Position numbers and translations under genes: made by a program. Positions 21,491-34,004 of a stretch of DNA of 64,000 nucleotides are shown here, piece by piece. The notes under the pieces are model-generated. The model searched no databases. It was not told the origin of the DNA and worked only from the letters and a program-made list of their open reading frames with translations. Numbering within the stretch: position 1 is the stretch's first letter; every line of letters starts with the position of its first letter. Origin of the DNA: Iris pallida (taxonomy: Eukaryota; Streptophyta; Magnoliopsida; Asparagales; Iridaceae); contig JANAVB010031417.1 in NCBI GenBank assembly GCA_029216955.1, positions 23,845,718 through 23,909,717 on the forward strand, given 5' to 3'.

Positions 21491-24400
21491 GGTGTAACAC
21501 TCGACGGTGCGTTGGAAGTGTGCTCATCATGACAGATAGCTCCAAATTCCAAGGATATATATATAATGCCAAGACCAAATGGGCAACAGGTAACTGGGAA
21601 ATTCTCAATGATCTAAGTAATCAAGCTAATTATTTAGTCCTTAACATTTTCTTGTTGGATTTCGGGTGTGGCATTCCGCAGAATCCATCCTAGACATGAG
21701 ACATACAAGACTGGACAAAATCAAGAATGTGCACCATAACAAGCCACAACAAGAAAATATAATAAACAAGAAGCCAGGAGTACGCTACGACGAGCCACTA
21801 TCAAGGAGCAAGACATGTACTGGAATCAAGAGTGCGCCATGATAGGCCACTATCATGTAAGCAAAGAAGACATGTAAGAAGAGTGCACCACGACGGGTCA
21901 CTATCATGTAAGCAAATAAGACATGTAACAATTATCATAGCTTGTAAGAAAGAATCTATCAAAAGACATATCATGGCATGTGGGAAACAATAATTAAAGC
22001 TAAGTATATTTCATAGAAAAATGATTGAACATGTGCTAGTGTCAAGTGTATATAGGGTGTACAATCATTCTCTAACTATGCAAGATCATCTAATCATGTT
22101 AAGAAATCATTACAATCGAAGAAAATATCAAAAACGGACAAAAACGTACAGAAACGGACAAAAACAGACAAAAACAGCCTAACCGGATTATCCGACGGAT
22201 TACTGCGGATTACCGACAGATTTTCCAAAGTGTCACAGCAAGTTTTGTGGTACAAATTCGTATTTTTCGTCGGATTTCCGTGGATTTCTGACGGATTTTC
22301 GAACCGTCACAGAGTTGATTTTTGAAAACTCAAAACTTGTTTCGGTCATAAAAACTTCGATTTAAATCGAAATTTGGATTTTCAAAAGTCAAAATCGCAT
22401 AAAATTTAATTCCCTACAACATGGGAGTATTAGTTTTCACAAATTCAAAGATTTGATAGATCAATACCTCAAAATACTCCAAAAATAGGTTCTCGGGATG
22501 CCGAAACGGGTTCCGATTTCTACCAAACTCAAAATCTATGTATACAAGCTATGTGAGGGCCTCATATATGAATATGTGACCAAGATCCATGATGGTAACA
22601 ATAGTATCACTCTTGATACCGAGTTTTCTACTAAGTCAATATTGGATTTTAACAGAAAATCAAAACCTAGTTCTAACCAAATTTAGAAACATACATATAG
22701 ACGAGAATCATAAGGAAAATATTCTTAACAAATGAGTTTAGATCAATTCTAAGCATTTAATACCAAGGAAAACAAAAATGACAATAAAACAATATTGTTC
22801 ATGAATTTGGCAAGATGTACTTGCCTAGGTTAAGCTCCAAGCCTAATCTTCTACTCCTCCTCCTAGGGGGGTTAGACACCACACCCAAGGCCTCAAGGCC
22901 AAGCTCTTGGCAAACTCCAAGGGGGGAGAGAAGGAAAGATGAAATGAAGAGAGAGTGAAGAGAATGAAAAGAGAGAGAAAGTAAAATGGTATATATAGAA
23001 GGAGGAATTAATCTTAACCGTCGGATGGTGATCCATGTCAAAATCTAAGTCAATCGTGGCCATCTAAACAAAACCAAATATCCAATGGGTAATAGGGTGC
23101 ATCTACACTATTCACGAAAATATCTAAATACTATTCATCAAAATATCCAAAACACTATTCACGAAAATATCAAAAATACTATTCATGAACCGCAAGAATG
23201 TGCAGTTTGCTTGGACAACAGAATGTCAGGATTCTTTTGAGAAGTTGAAGCGAGGCTTGATGATGGCACCCATTCTCACGCTTCCAGATGGAACCGGGAA
23301 ATTATCAGTGTATTGTGATGCTTCAGGCAGAGGTTTATGATATGTTTTGATGCAGCATAGGAAGGTAATAGCTTATGCGTCACGTCAACTTTGTGATCAT
23401 GAGAGGAATTACCTGACCCACGACTTGGAGTTGGCAGCAGTAGTGTTTGCACTTAAGCTGTTGAGGCATTATTTGTATGGAGATAGGGTGAAGATTTTCA
23501 CCGACCACAAGAGCCTGAAGTATGTGTTTACTCAGAAGGATCTTAACATGCGTCAGAAGAGATGGCTAGAGCTACTTGTAGATTATGACATCAACCTACA
23601 GTATCATCCTGGGAAGGCCAACGTTGTTGCAGATGCATTGAGCAGAAGAGCCAGAATTTATTTTTAACAGCACAACCAGAGTTGTTAGCTGATCTTCAAA
23701 AGATGGGTATAGAAGTTGTCCTTCCTACCAATGTGATATTGATGGCCAGTATGCAAGTTCAGTCCAGTATAGTTGAGAGGATCTAGTTAGCTCAGTCAGC
23801 AGATTCTAAGCTTCAGCGGCTTAGGGCAGAATGTGTAGCAGGACGAAGACCAGAGTTATGTATCCATGAGGATGGTACACTTCAGAATGGGAGGCATCTT
23901 TGTGTACCTAGTAGTGATATCAGACAGGAGGTCATGGCAGAAACTCACAGTTCTCAGTATTCGATTCATCTGGGCGGTACGAAGATGTATCATGATATCC
24001 GACAGCATTTTTGGTAGAATAGCATGAAGAGGGAGATAGCCCGATTTATCTCTCGATGTTTAGTTTGCCAACAAGTTAAAGCTGAACATCAGAGATCGGC
24101 TGGACTTCTTCAACCCTTACCAATCCCAGAATGGAAATGGGAGCACATCACCATGGATTTTGTAACTAGATTACTAGATCCCCAGCTGGAAGAGATGCTA
24201 TCTGGGTTATAGTCGACAGACTCACCAAGGTAGCTCATTTTCTTCCTTTCAGGGTTGGCCAGTCGACGGATCAGCTTGCAGAGATATACCTCAGGCAGAT
24301 AGTTAGGTTGCATGGAGTACCAGTTAGTATTGTATTCGACAGAGATTCAAGATTTACATCGCACGTTTGGCAGAGTCTTCAGAAAAGTTTGGGGACTCGT

Positions 24401-25036
24401 CTCAAGTTCAGTTCAGCTTATCATCCGCAAACAGATGGTCAGTCAGAACGCACGATCCAGACTCTCGAAGATATATTACGGTCATGTACACTCGACTTCG
24501 GTGGTTCGTGGGAAGATCACCTGTATCTCGTAGAGTTCTCCTATAACAACAGTTTTCACGCCAGTATCCAGATGACACCCTTTGAGGCCTTGTACGGCAG
24601 AAAGTGCAGATATCCGTTAGCGTGGGATGATTGTCAGCCCCTGATTTTCAATTTTGATTTAATTAGTGTTAATTAATTTCTAATGACATATTTAGTCTTA
24701 AAATAATTTAATATGATTTTGGAAATTTTTCTACAATTTTTAAAATAATTTTTAAATGAGTTTTAATAACTAAAATACCATTTTGCAATTTATTAAAATA
24801 TTTTAATATAGTTTTATAATTTATTAAAATGTTTTGATAGCAGTTTATAATATTTAAAATTGTTTTAATGTCAGTTTGTAATTTATTAATTCTTTTAAGT
24901 GCGGGATGCAAAACCTAGGGACCCTACTGCAAAACCTACATCACCCCCCCCGACCTAGCCAGCTGCCGATGACCATCGACCACCTTTCCCCCGCCATTTT
25001 CGGCCGACCTAGGCCCTAACACCGACCTCACACCCC

Positions 25037-25044
25037 TATAAATA
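25037..25044 (+). promoter_or_regulatory. TATA box of the solo LTR
   Basis: TATAAATA about 405 bp into the LTR, followed by a GC-richer leader than the surrounding AT-rich sequence. Fits a short U3 and a very long R-U5, as in the neighbouring LTR families. Confidence 0.6.
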
Positions 25045-25654
25045 AACCCCAGGTCGAAACCCTAACCCTAGACTAACTTTCGACCTTCCCCGACCACCGT
25101 CTCCTCCATTTTCGTTCGTCTAAACCCTAACTCCGGCCATCCACCTAGCGCCACCTTCCCGACGACGATTACCCCCATCCACCACCACCATACGACGTGC
25201 CACGCCGAGCTGGACGCAGCGCCACCCGAGCGCCGCTTCCCCGACGCCCCTAGCCGCCGTCAGCACCTTCGAAACCCCCCCAAAGTCGGACACGTAAGTA
25301 ATAGTTTCGAAACTGTGTCATGCGTGTCTCGTGTACACATATGTGGTTCGCCGTGTCCTGACGAGCATGATGCTAAGACTGGACACGGAAGACTAGACCC
25401 GTACATGTCGTGCTTAGCACGGACACGCGACTCTTGTGTCCTTAACTGTCAGGACACAGAGTTTGATTTATCGGGTTTTAAATATATTAACTTAAAACCT
25501 AAATAAGTTTAACCCGAACCCTCCCCCTAACATGAAGCTCGGGCTGACCCCCTTGCCAGCCCGACCGCGCCCAAGAACTCGACCCCCTGGGCCGAGTTCG
25601 AATCCCCCTATTGTTTGTTTTCTTTTTCTTTTTTTTGTTTTGTTTTGTTTTATG

Positions 25655-25660
25655 TTATTT

Positions 25661-25691
<31 letters not shown>

Positions 25692-25749
25692 GTATATATG
25701 TATTTCTGTAAAAAAAAATATGTATATATGTATTTCTGTATATATATTT

Positions 25750-25794
<45 letters not shown>

Positions 25795-25904
25795 AAAAAT
25801 ATATATATATATATATATACTGTTATATATGTATATATACAGTATTTATATATGTATAAAAATATATTTTCTATATTTAGCATTTTAATATATAAATGGA
25901 TATA

Positions 25905-25998
<94 letters not shown>

Positions 25999-26145
25999 GT
26001 ATATATTTGTATACTATTATATATATTATATTTACTGTTATACATATATATATTGTGTATATACGTGTATGTATATATTATATATTTATTTTTTCATATA
26101 TATATTTCCTTATATATATATGTTATATATGTATATGTATGCATA
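25655..26145. repeat. Compound (AT)n/(TATG)n microsatellite tract
   Basis: About 490 bp of alternating T/A with interruptions; the longest clean run is near 25911-25995. Long Tyr-Ile reading frames in this tract on both strands are artefacts of the repeat. Confidence 0.95.
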
Positions 26146-27678
26146 CATAACTGTTTAACCTCTATAATTTACGTAATATTGTACATATGTTATACTTTAA
26201 TATATGTAAATACACTTGTCATATTTATATAACTACTATGTATAATTTTACCTTGTTAAAATATTAATATTTATTATGTACTTTTACCTCTTTGTATTTT
26301 TGTGTATTTCAATTACTGCAACCATTTGGTGTCCAAGCCTAGCATGAGTTTTTTGGGTTCCAATGTATTTTTACACATTCAAGACCTGTACAAGTCATAT
26401 TGGACTTGATTCATGGCCTTGGGTCCTGTATTTGAACTCTGGTTCAAATTATGTACATGAACAAAATACGCAGATAATTAATTATTTAATTTCAGATTGT
26501 GTACCATGCTGTTTTTAAATTTCTAAAAATACTTTAATTGCTGTTAAAATTTTGGAAAAATAGTATTTAGATACTTTGTTAATTTAGCTAATTTATCATT
26601 ATTTTTATAGTATTTAATTTACAGTTTTGCCACTGTTTTGGCATATGAAACCAGAACTCATTTTCTGTGTACTAATGAAAACTGATTTTTATAAAATATA
26701 TGTACTGGTTAATAAATTCCAAAAAAATTATAATAAATTTCTATAATTAATAAGGATCATTTTGGTACTTTATTTTATGTAAAATTGAGCTTTTTGTCTA
26801 TCTCAAAAATTGTTGGAACACAATGTACAGTTGATTTATTTATTGAATAATTACGACTTGCAACTTTTTGTATTATTTTGAGTTATAGCCATATTGAACC
26901 TCACCCCACACTAGTGTAAAGACCCTAGAAAGTTAGTTTGAGTATTGTGTCACCCCACATTGGTCTCCTATGCTAAAGTCATCATTTTGTCTAGGTGTCC
27001 AGTCACAAGTCATGTTGCACCACTTAGTGTCTTAGTGTTTAACTTAGTGTAAAAACTAAGTTTATGTATTTATTTCTACAGTGACGAGTTACCAGGCATC
27101 TATAGCATTTTTATCGCAGCTTGCTTTGTTAGAGGCAAGTACTCTCTACAAACTTTACATACTGCTATAACCATAAACTGTAAATTTCTAACCATGTTAA
27201 ATGCTGATCCTTGGGGTAGCAAGTTAAAACCTTACATGTTGTATTACTTCTAGTCTCTGCCATGTTTAGGACAGTTTTCATAACTCTTACATGTTTAACA
27301 ACGGGTTTAAGGGAAAAACTGTTAGTAGTGTACGTGATCATGACCCCCTTCTCCGTATGTATTTACCGAGCACTACTACATTCTATATGTAACCTTGCCA
27401 TATGTCTGATCCCGCATTTGCGTATGGATGTACGCCGATGCCGTTAAGGGTACGTATATACACTTCAGAAAATTGACATGTACCACAATACATCCTGATT
27501 ACCTATTGACCGATCACTCACCTACTACAGTTTTCAAGCTTTAAAAACAATAAATTATTGCCATGATGAAATGTAACAAAAACTGGATAAACATTATATG
27601 TCATTTCTTTTCATTCTATGATCAGTATTATATGTTTGTTAGATTCTGTACTTGCTCCGGTCCTGACAGGATAACGTT

Positions 27679-27786
27679 GTAGGTATTCTTACTGAGGAGG
27701 AGTTGCTCTGTGACCCATATTATGGAGATACTGCCGAGGACCAGGCTTTATCTTACGAGGATGTACCTATGGGGAAACTCGTCTAG
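27679..27786 (+). other. Acidic short reading frame in the solo LTR
   Basis: 35 codons then TAG, containing TEEELLCDPYYG and AEDQALSYEDVP. It aligns by position and pattern (TE-E-x-E, C-x-D, Y-Y/F-G, ED) with a frame in the family E LTR at 46549. It lies after a GTCCTGAC mini-hairpin comparable with those before the GFVWPD frames. No nearby ATG. Confidence 0.4.
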
Positions 27787-28634
27787 TTTGCATAGTTGCT
27801 TAGGATATTTAGTGTAGTCATGTATTAGACTACGTATTTTGTAACTGGACATGTATCCAGTTTTACATTTCAGACTTGTACTTGGACTTATTACTATATG
27901 AGACGACTTTTGTGTTTGGAGCATTTATGACTCTTATTTACTTATAGAACTGTTAGCACATTTAGTCTTATCTTGTTATTTCTAGAACAGCTTACTGCGT
28001 TTTATCTCAAGCGTAGGCTGGACATGACTCGGCCCGGCCCAACGATTTGGGTAGCGGGTCGTGACAATGATATAGGCTAGAGGCAGATGCTTGGACCAGA
28101 GATGATCACACGAACTATTGAGGTAGTCCGACAAGTCAGAGATCATCTTCGAGTTGCACAAGATCGCCAGCGTTATTGGGCCGATTCTCATCGGCGACCC
28201 CTTGAATTTTCCATCGGTGACTATGTATTCCTTAGGATCTCGCATACCTGTGGCGTCATTCGTTTCGACGTACGGAAAAAGCTTAGTCCTAGGTATATAG
28301 GGCCGTTCGACATTCTAGAGCGAGTAGGTGATGTGTTCTATCGTCTCGCTCTTTGGCCGTCGTTACGTGAGGTGCATGATGTCTTCCATGTATCCCAATT
28401 GCGACGGTATATCCCGAATCCGAGTAATGTCCTTGATCATTCGGAATTGGTTGTTGGTGCCAACCTTTTTATGAGGAGAGACCCGTATCCATATTGAACC
28501 GAAGAGAGAAGATACTCAAGAACAAGACTATCAAGTTAGTCCGTGTTGCTTGGGGTCATCACTCTTTGGGTGAGTCAACGTGGGAGCGTGAGGATGATAT
28601 CCGATCGCGATATCCCGACTTGCTTGACTCGTAA

Positions 28635-28786
28635 GGTATAATGTCTTTCTTATGTTTTATGCTTTAATTCCTTGCTTGCATAAATGATTGCTTAGTATAA
28701 CTTGCCTGTGATTAGTATAACTTGCTCGACATCTCTAGCCTCTTGATTAAATTTCGAGAACAGAATTCTTTTAAGGTGGGTAGAGT
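28635..28786 (+). other. Tek-D 3' untranslated end and polypurine tract
   Basis: Non-coding A/T-rich stretch ending in AAGGTGGGTAGAG (28774-28785) directly before the LTR start. The same tract style precedes the LTRs of Tek-A, Tek-B and family E. Confidence 0.7.
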
Positions 28787-29468
28787 TGTCATCCTCGGAT
28801 TTTGTTATACGTATTTTGGTATACGTATACGTATCTCGGACCCGTATTTCGACTTGTCCTGACTGGCTAGTCTTGGGTTTTGCATTGGCCTAGGTTAATT
28901 AGCATTTCATGGTTCATGTGGTTTATTTTGGCTTTGGCATGCATCGGGTTCGGTTGGGTTCGGCATGGTTTGGGTTAGTATGCAAACCCCTACCTACCAC
29001 CATCCATCATTTATTAACCCAACAACCCTTCTCTCTTCTCATTCACTTTCTCATTAACACCTTCTTCCTAATAACTCTCTCTCCACCTACCTAGAGAGAG
29101 GCTTAGCAAGTGCAACTTGCTTCATGGAGGAACTCCATTTTTGTTGTTCCATTGTCTTCCTCACGAGATTCTAAGACACTTTAGTACTTAGCATTTTTAA
29201 TTTCTATAGTATATTTCTTGTAGATCTAAGTTTGTTGCATTTCGGATTTCTTGGGTTTTGACCTACTGAACTTGGTTGTTTCTGGAGATTGAGAGTTCCA
29301 TGTAGTAGGAATCTCGATTTTACGCAAGTTTGGCCTTTGAATGGTTGGATCAAGTCTTGGCCGAGATGGGGTTTCTTGAGTTCTTGAGTCCCATGGCTGC
29401 TTGTCTCGGCCTTGGGGATAAGACGAAGCTTTTACGCACACGTTTTATGTGCCCGTATAGTGTATCCC
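28787..29468 (+). repeat. 3' LTR of Tek-D, truncated
   Basis: Begins TGTCATCCTCGG after the PPT. It holds a GCAAGT-GCA-ACTTGC hairpin (29106-29120) downstream of a CT-rich start region. It is cut near 29468 at an A/T run where family E interior sequence starts. The module with stem-loops and short frame would lie beyond the break. Confidence 0.75.
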
Positions 29469-29723
29469 CTTTTAAAAAAAATTTGTTTTGTTTGTTTTGT
29501 TTCTCATTATTTAACTTAGGAGTAGGAGTAGCTTTAGCTGTATTATAAACCTTTGTGTAACTTCTTACTATGAATCTCTTCTTAAAATAATGAATCGATA
29601 ATTTTGCTAGACTTTATCTTGGATTTGATATTATAGCTCTGGTTTCAAAATGGTTCCTTCTTTTAAAAAGATAAGCAGAACATATTTTATCGTTATTTCC
29701 TTCTTGCTATTATTCTTGTATTA

Positions 29724-29757
<34 letters not shown>

Positions 29758-30540
29758 CTGTCTTGGTTTCATCAATCACCTGCTTTGCTATCTTGGTAGA
29801 AATCTAAATGTTGGTCTTGATATAGAATTTGATTTTTATATTGGGACATGAGAATATATATAGTGGACATAGACACTTTGTCTGACACGTATGCATGCTA
29901 TACTTTGATTATCAACCCATCTAAATGTATATTAATATGTTGTTGATGTTTAAATTCTCAAAACCCCAATATTCTGATACAGTACAATATCAGAGACTGG
30001 TTCTCTGCTTATCCAGTTTAAATTCGTAATTTAAATATAAATTTCATGTTATTAATTTTGTTTACATCACTGCACATATATCTTATACACAAGGTTTCAA
30101 TTCTTAAAGAAATTGGTTGAGTTTTGTGTTTGAACTTGTCAAATCTGAGACTGTGTGCATATTAACTCTTAATACTGGATTTTAAATATTAGTTCAAATT
30201 GTTGTTTTTAAATGTAATATTTTGAGGTATATACATTGTTGTATGTTGGGATATAATGTTAGGTTTCATATTTTTACATGTTAGGTTGTGATAAACATTG
30301 GGTTGGTTTGATGTTCGAATTTCTCCAAAATTCTAAAACTGAATACATGTTAACATTTTTCACATTGATTTTAAATGTTTAGTTCAATTTCAGATTTAAT
30401 ATGTAATGTTAAACTGAACTGAATGATTGAACCCTTCATTTTAAGTTATAATCCCTGTACTCTTGACACTCTACACTAATGTTTACAACTGCCATGTAAA
30501 CCTAACCCTTCCTCTCTATGTTATGTTTATATATCTATAT

Positions 30541-30605
30541 AGATATACATAGAGTTTATGCATACATGTTATAATGTATATAGATACATAACTAAATCTC
30601 TACCT

Positions 30606-30644
<39 letters not shown>

Positions 30645-30705
30645 TATATCTTTTTTATATATATATATAAAAAAGATATACATAGAGTTTATGCATACAT
30701 GTTAT

Positions 30706-30757
<52 letters not shown>
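30541..30757. repeat. AT microsatellites with a duplicated 32-bp flank
   Basis: The segment GATATACATAGAGTTTATGC and its continuation (30542-30574) is repeated directly at 30675-30707, with AT-rich repeat between. The other E copy has only one of these but has other duplications at the same place. Confidence 0.8.
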
Positions 30758-30760
<3 letters not shown>

Positions 30761-31282
30761 TTAGCCATGCATGCTATGAGTAAATAGGTTGTGCATTGTA
30801 GATTGTTAACCAATATGCCATGAGTAGTGTTGTCACGCCCCAGAACCAGAATACTGGAGAGCGGGGGAATGACTCAGCCAGCTACGTATTACGGGTAGAT
30901 GAATACCATATAATACGATCAATGCTGTCTAAAAGACAAGGGGGTGCATACTACATGAAAGTCTCGCTATGGTCACTTCACATCTATTGTCTCAATCATT
31001 CAAACAAGAAGTAATAACAGAGAACATTTAAGATAAAGCAATAAGGCGTCCCAAATGCTTAGTCAAAATGTTCTTGAGATCTGGCTTTACAAAATATAGC
31101 CAGATGATATAGCAACATATACACAATTGTTATCAGTTGCAGTCTGACTTAATTACAATTATGTAAAAGTAAGTGCAAGACTATCCGACTAACATGTCGG
31201 TGCCAAGTGGCAAAATGTAAAGTAATTAACAAGACGAGTGGGGAAGTAAGGAACACACTCGAGTCCTCCTGCGATCATTCCT

Positions 31283-31357
31283 CTAGTATTGACCATCTTG
31301 GAGGTAGAGGTAAGCTGAGTCCTCGGGAACCGGCTCTAAATCTGGCCATACAAAACC
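31283..31357 (-). other. Conserved short reading frame GFVWPDL (Tek-B 3' LTR)
   Basis: Minus strand: 24 codons then TAG, the same length as in Tek-A. It keeps GFVWPDL, PED at positions 11-13 and a final GxY. Third-position changes relative to Tek-A in shared codons (GTT/GTA, CTC/TTA, CCA/CCC) hint at protein-level constraint, but the sample is small. Confidence 0.55.
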
Positions 31358-32311
31358 AGAGAGGTTAGACCTCTAATAGCAAGTACCGCAAGGAAGCACG
31401 ATATGAGGCATTAAACCAGTAAATAATAGAATATAATAATAGATCTCTGTTTGCTACTGGGATTCACGTAACATCACGACACTTCGAACCAACCTCCCAA
31501 CCAAACAAGGACAGAAGTTGGCCCGTCAGGTCCTGATGCTCTGATCATCTCAGTTAGGTAACAGAGTAGGTACAGTACACAAACAAATCAACTTAAACGG
31601 CCATCCAACTCCTACGGCTTACTACTATGAGTCCCAAGTTATCCTGAAATTATGCAATAAGGATTTTTTAGTTCTTACTATGGGCAAGCAAGGCTAGTCT
31701 ATCCAATCAATCAATTGCGCCAATCATGAATTAGACGAGTCCCAGCGGGACGCCCGTCGTCAATATACAATATACAATAATATAAGCAGATACCGCTCCC
31801 TGCCCGTGTGGCAGATTTACAGTATCTGTGGGAACCAGCCGGCCAGTTGGGCGCTAATAGTCCCAAAGAGGGCTGTCATGTAAGAACTCGGGAATCCATT
31901 CTCTCCATGCAATCATTATTTTATTTAACTTAGTAGCCTCTATGTTAAGTGAAATCCCATGCCGTGGATCATGGTCATTTCAGAATGAGTACTTCCGTAC
32001 AAGGTACGATATGCCCAACTCTACAACGATACCCGTGCGGTTAGGTTGTAGGTCTTACATAGCGTAATGCAACAATTAAAACTAGCCACATAATAATCAT
32101 GCCTTGACCATAAAGTACACATGCTGCTTTCGTAAAATAAATAAATAAATTGTAGCCTGCATGTATCTATATGTCAATATTCGGGATTGGTCAATCGATT
32201 GCAAATATGAACGTGTCTTATTCCATTTAATTCAATAAGACGACTAGCCAGTCTCTTAGTTCCATCTAGGAACGCATGATAAATTATTAATCTCATGATC
32301 AATTATTGAAA

Positions 32312-33165
32312 TAAAAATCTCATGCGGTTGGGAAATAAATATCTCATGCGGCTGGGAAATAAAATCTCATGCGGCTGGAAAATAAATATCTCATGCGGCT
32401 GGAAAATAAAAATCTCATGCGGCTGGGAAATAAAAATCTCATGCGGCTGGGAAATAAAATCTCATGCGGCTGGGAAATAAATATCTCATGCGGCTGGGAA
32501 ATAAATATTTCACATGGCTGAGAAATAAAGATTTCATGCGGCTGTGGAAAATAAAGATTTCATGCGGTTGGAAAATAAAGATTTCATGCGGCTGAGAAAT
32601 AAAGATTTCATGCGGCTGTGGGAAATAAAGATTTCATTCGGTTGGGAAATAAAGATTTCATGCGGCTGAGAAATAAAATTCCATGCGGCTGAGAAATAAA
32701 GATTTCTCATGCGGTTGGGAAAGAAAGATTTCATGCTGTGGGAAATAAAGATTTCACGTGGCTGAGAAATAAAGATTTCATACGGCTGAGAAATAAAGAT
32801 TTCTCATGCGGTTAGGAAATAAAGACTGTGGGAAATAAAGATTTCACGTGGCTGAGAAATAAAGATTTCATGCGGCTGAGAAATAAAGATTTCTTATGCG
32901 GTTAGGAAATAAAGATTTCATGCGGATGAGGAATAAAAATCTCATGCTGTTGGGAAATAAAATTTCATGCGGCTGAGAAATAAAAATCTTATGCGGTTGG
33001 AAAATAAAGTTTCATGCGGCTGAGGAATAAAAATCTCATTCGGTTGGAAAATAAAATTTCATGCGACTGAGGAATAAAAATCTCATGCGGTTGGGAAATA
33101 AAGATTTCATGCTGTGGGAAATAAAGATTTCACGTGGCTGAGAAATAAAATCTCATGCGGCTGAG
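32312..33165. repeat. CATGCGGCTGGGAAATAAA minisatellite, Tek-B 3' LTR
   Basis: Around forty units of 18-25 bp, all built on TTTCATGCGG or CTCATGCGG, then C/TTG, then G/A runs and AATAAA. It splits into sub-types along its length. Counts and order differ from the 5' LTR array (about 40507-41432). Confidence 0.85.
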
Positions 33166-34004
33166 AAAGTGGGGACCTATCTTCTCAGAAAACCTGAAAA
33201 GGATGGTCATGGAACCCTTGGCTTCCAAGCTCCATAAAACCTTCACCGTAAGTCCAAATTTGGACTTCCATAGGTCAAAATAGGGTAGAACGAAATTCTC
33301 TATAACATGGAACCATCAAAACTTAGAAATAACAATGTTAAATAGATCAAAACCTAAGAAATCCGAAAATACTATAAACTTAGATCTAGAAGAATTTAGC
33401 CATAGAAATTGAAAATGCCAAGCACTAAAGTGTCTTAGAATGTTGAGAGGAAGACAATGGAACAACAAAAATGGAGATCCATCAAGAAGCAAGTTGGCAC
33501 TTGCCTATCTCTTCTTGGTTGGTGGGAGAGTTATGAGGAAGAAGAAGAGTAATAAGAAGAATTAATGAAGAGAGAGAAAGGGTTTGGGCTTTTAATGAAG
33601 GGGTGGTGGTAGGTGGGGGTTTGTTTCGGTTCATGATGAACTAACATAATTAAACCAATTCAAGCCGAACCCAAAACAAAGCTAAAGCAGAGTATAAAAG
33701 CAGAAAGTAAAATACAAAAATAATTAGCAGGAAATTAAAGGAATTTAAATACAGAATAATACATGATAAATATTAAATGAATACATTCCAGCAGTACATG
33801 TAATTAGAATACGTATTCTGGAAACGGAAAGTGACATCTCTACCCTCCTTAGAAAAATTTCGTCCTCGGAATTTCAGATCCAAGCAGGATAGAAACGTCA
33901 AAGCTAAACTAATCTAAATACAAGTAAATTGAGTAAGTAATTATTCTACAATGATAACAGCAAGTAGCGTATCTTTGTTTAGTAATCTACGACATCAAGC
34001 AATT

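Larger units (their letters stand above)
15427..23189 (-). mobile_element. Internally deleted LTR element (LARD-like), minus strand
   Basis: Two closely similar LTRs in the same orientation flank a 984-bp interior: 3' LTR 15427-18932, interior 18933-19916, 5' LTR 19917-23189. The interior has a primer site next to the 5' LTR and a polypurine-like tract next to the 3' LTR. Between them is only a gag-like start and non-coding sequence, so all of pol is missing. The 5' LTR is cut at 23189, lacking about 220 bp compared with its partner. The left flank is AAGGG; the right target duplication is lost. Confidence 0.8.
19917..23189 (-). repeat. 5' LTR of the deleted element, truncated
   Basis: Starts (plus-strand view) TGTCACGCCCCAGAACC and repeats every landmark of the LTR at 15427: GFVW short frame 20396-20461, minisatellite from about 20695, class II hairpin 20976-21014, five-unit stem-loop array 21294-21490, GAGTGCGCC minisatellite (about 21776-21905), GCCAAG/CTTGGC hairpin 22898-22911. 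It stops abruptly at CTATTCATGA, joined to pol sequence of another element. Confidence 0.8.
24632..28066 (+). mobile_element. Solo LTR (3435 bp) with perfect target duplication
   Basis: Runs TGTCAGCCCC to GGGTCGTGACA and is flanked by ATGAT at 24627-24631 and 28067-28071. The integrase frame resumes directly after the right duplication. No primer site, PPT or coding interior is present, so it is the product of LTR-LTR recombination. It contains a TATA box (25037-25044) after a CCCTATAAATA context, a CGACC-rich leader, a large AT microsatellite and an acidic short frame near its 3' end. Confidence 0.9.
23190..28634 (+). pseudogene. pol: Broken chromovirus pol (Tek-D), split by a solo LTR
   Basis: It starts mid-gene at the RT-RNase H link (NVQFAWTTECQDSF). 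It shows RNase H ([19 protein letters not shown]), the integrase zinc region ([12 protein letters not shown]), D and E core segments (FDRDSRFTS, YHPQTDGQSERTI), and after the solo LTR the C-terminal domain and a chromodomain-like end (LVRVAWGHHS, ESTWERED) to TAA at 28632. Lesions: TGA 23338, frameshift before 23665, TAG 23784 and 24015, frameshift near 24170, the 3.4 kb insertion at 24632, and a frameshift near 28490. The upstream half was lost at the 23189/23190 junction. Confidence 0.88.
30831..33836 (-). repeat. 3' LTR of Tek-B
   Basis: Minus strand TGTCACTTTCC to GGGGCGTGACA. It contains the GFVWPDL short frame (31283-31357) preceded by an AGAGGT/ACCTCT mini-hairpin, a class II hairpin (31489-31521), a CAGATAC/GTATCTG hairpin (31787-31829), a CATGCGGCTG minisatellite (about 32312-33165) and a GCAAGT/ACTTGC hairpin (33489-33504) near the expected start. 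Confidence 0.88.

Noticed and set aside
25611..26232. Long reading frames of Tyr-Ile repeats on both strands
   Set aside because: They are translations of AT microsatellites. Open frames follow from the repeat having no stop codon, not from coding.
23190..28634. A host gene carrying a transposon insertion
   Set aside because: All flanking coding sequence is retrotransposon RNase H, integrase and chromodomain, so the host of the solo LTR is another retroelement.
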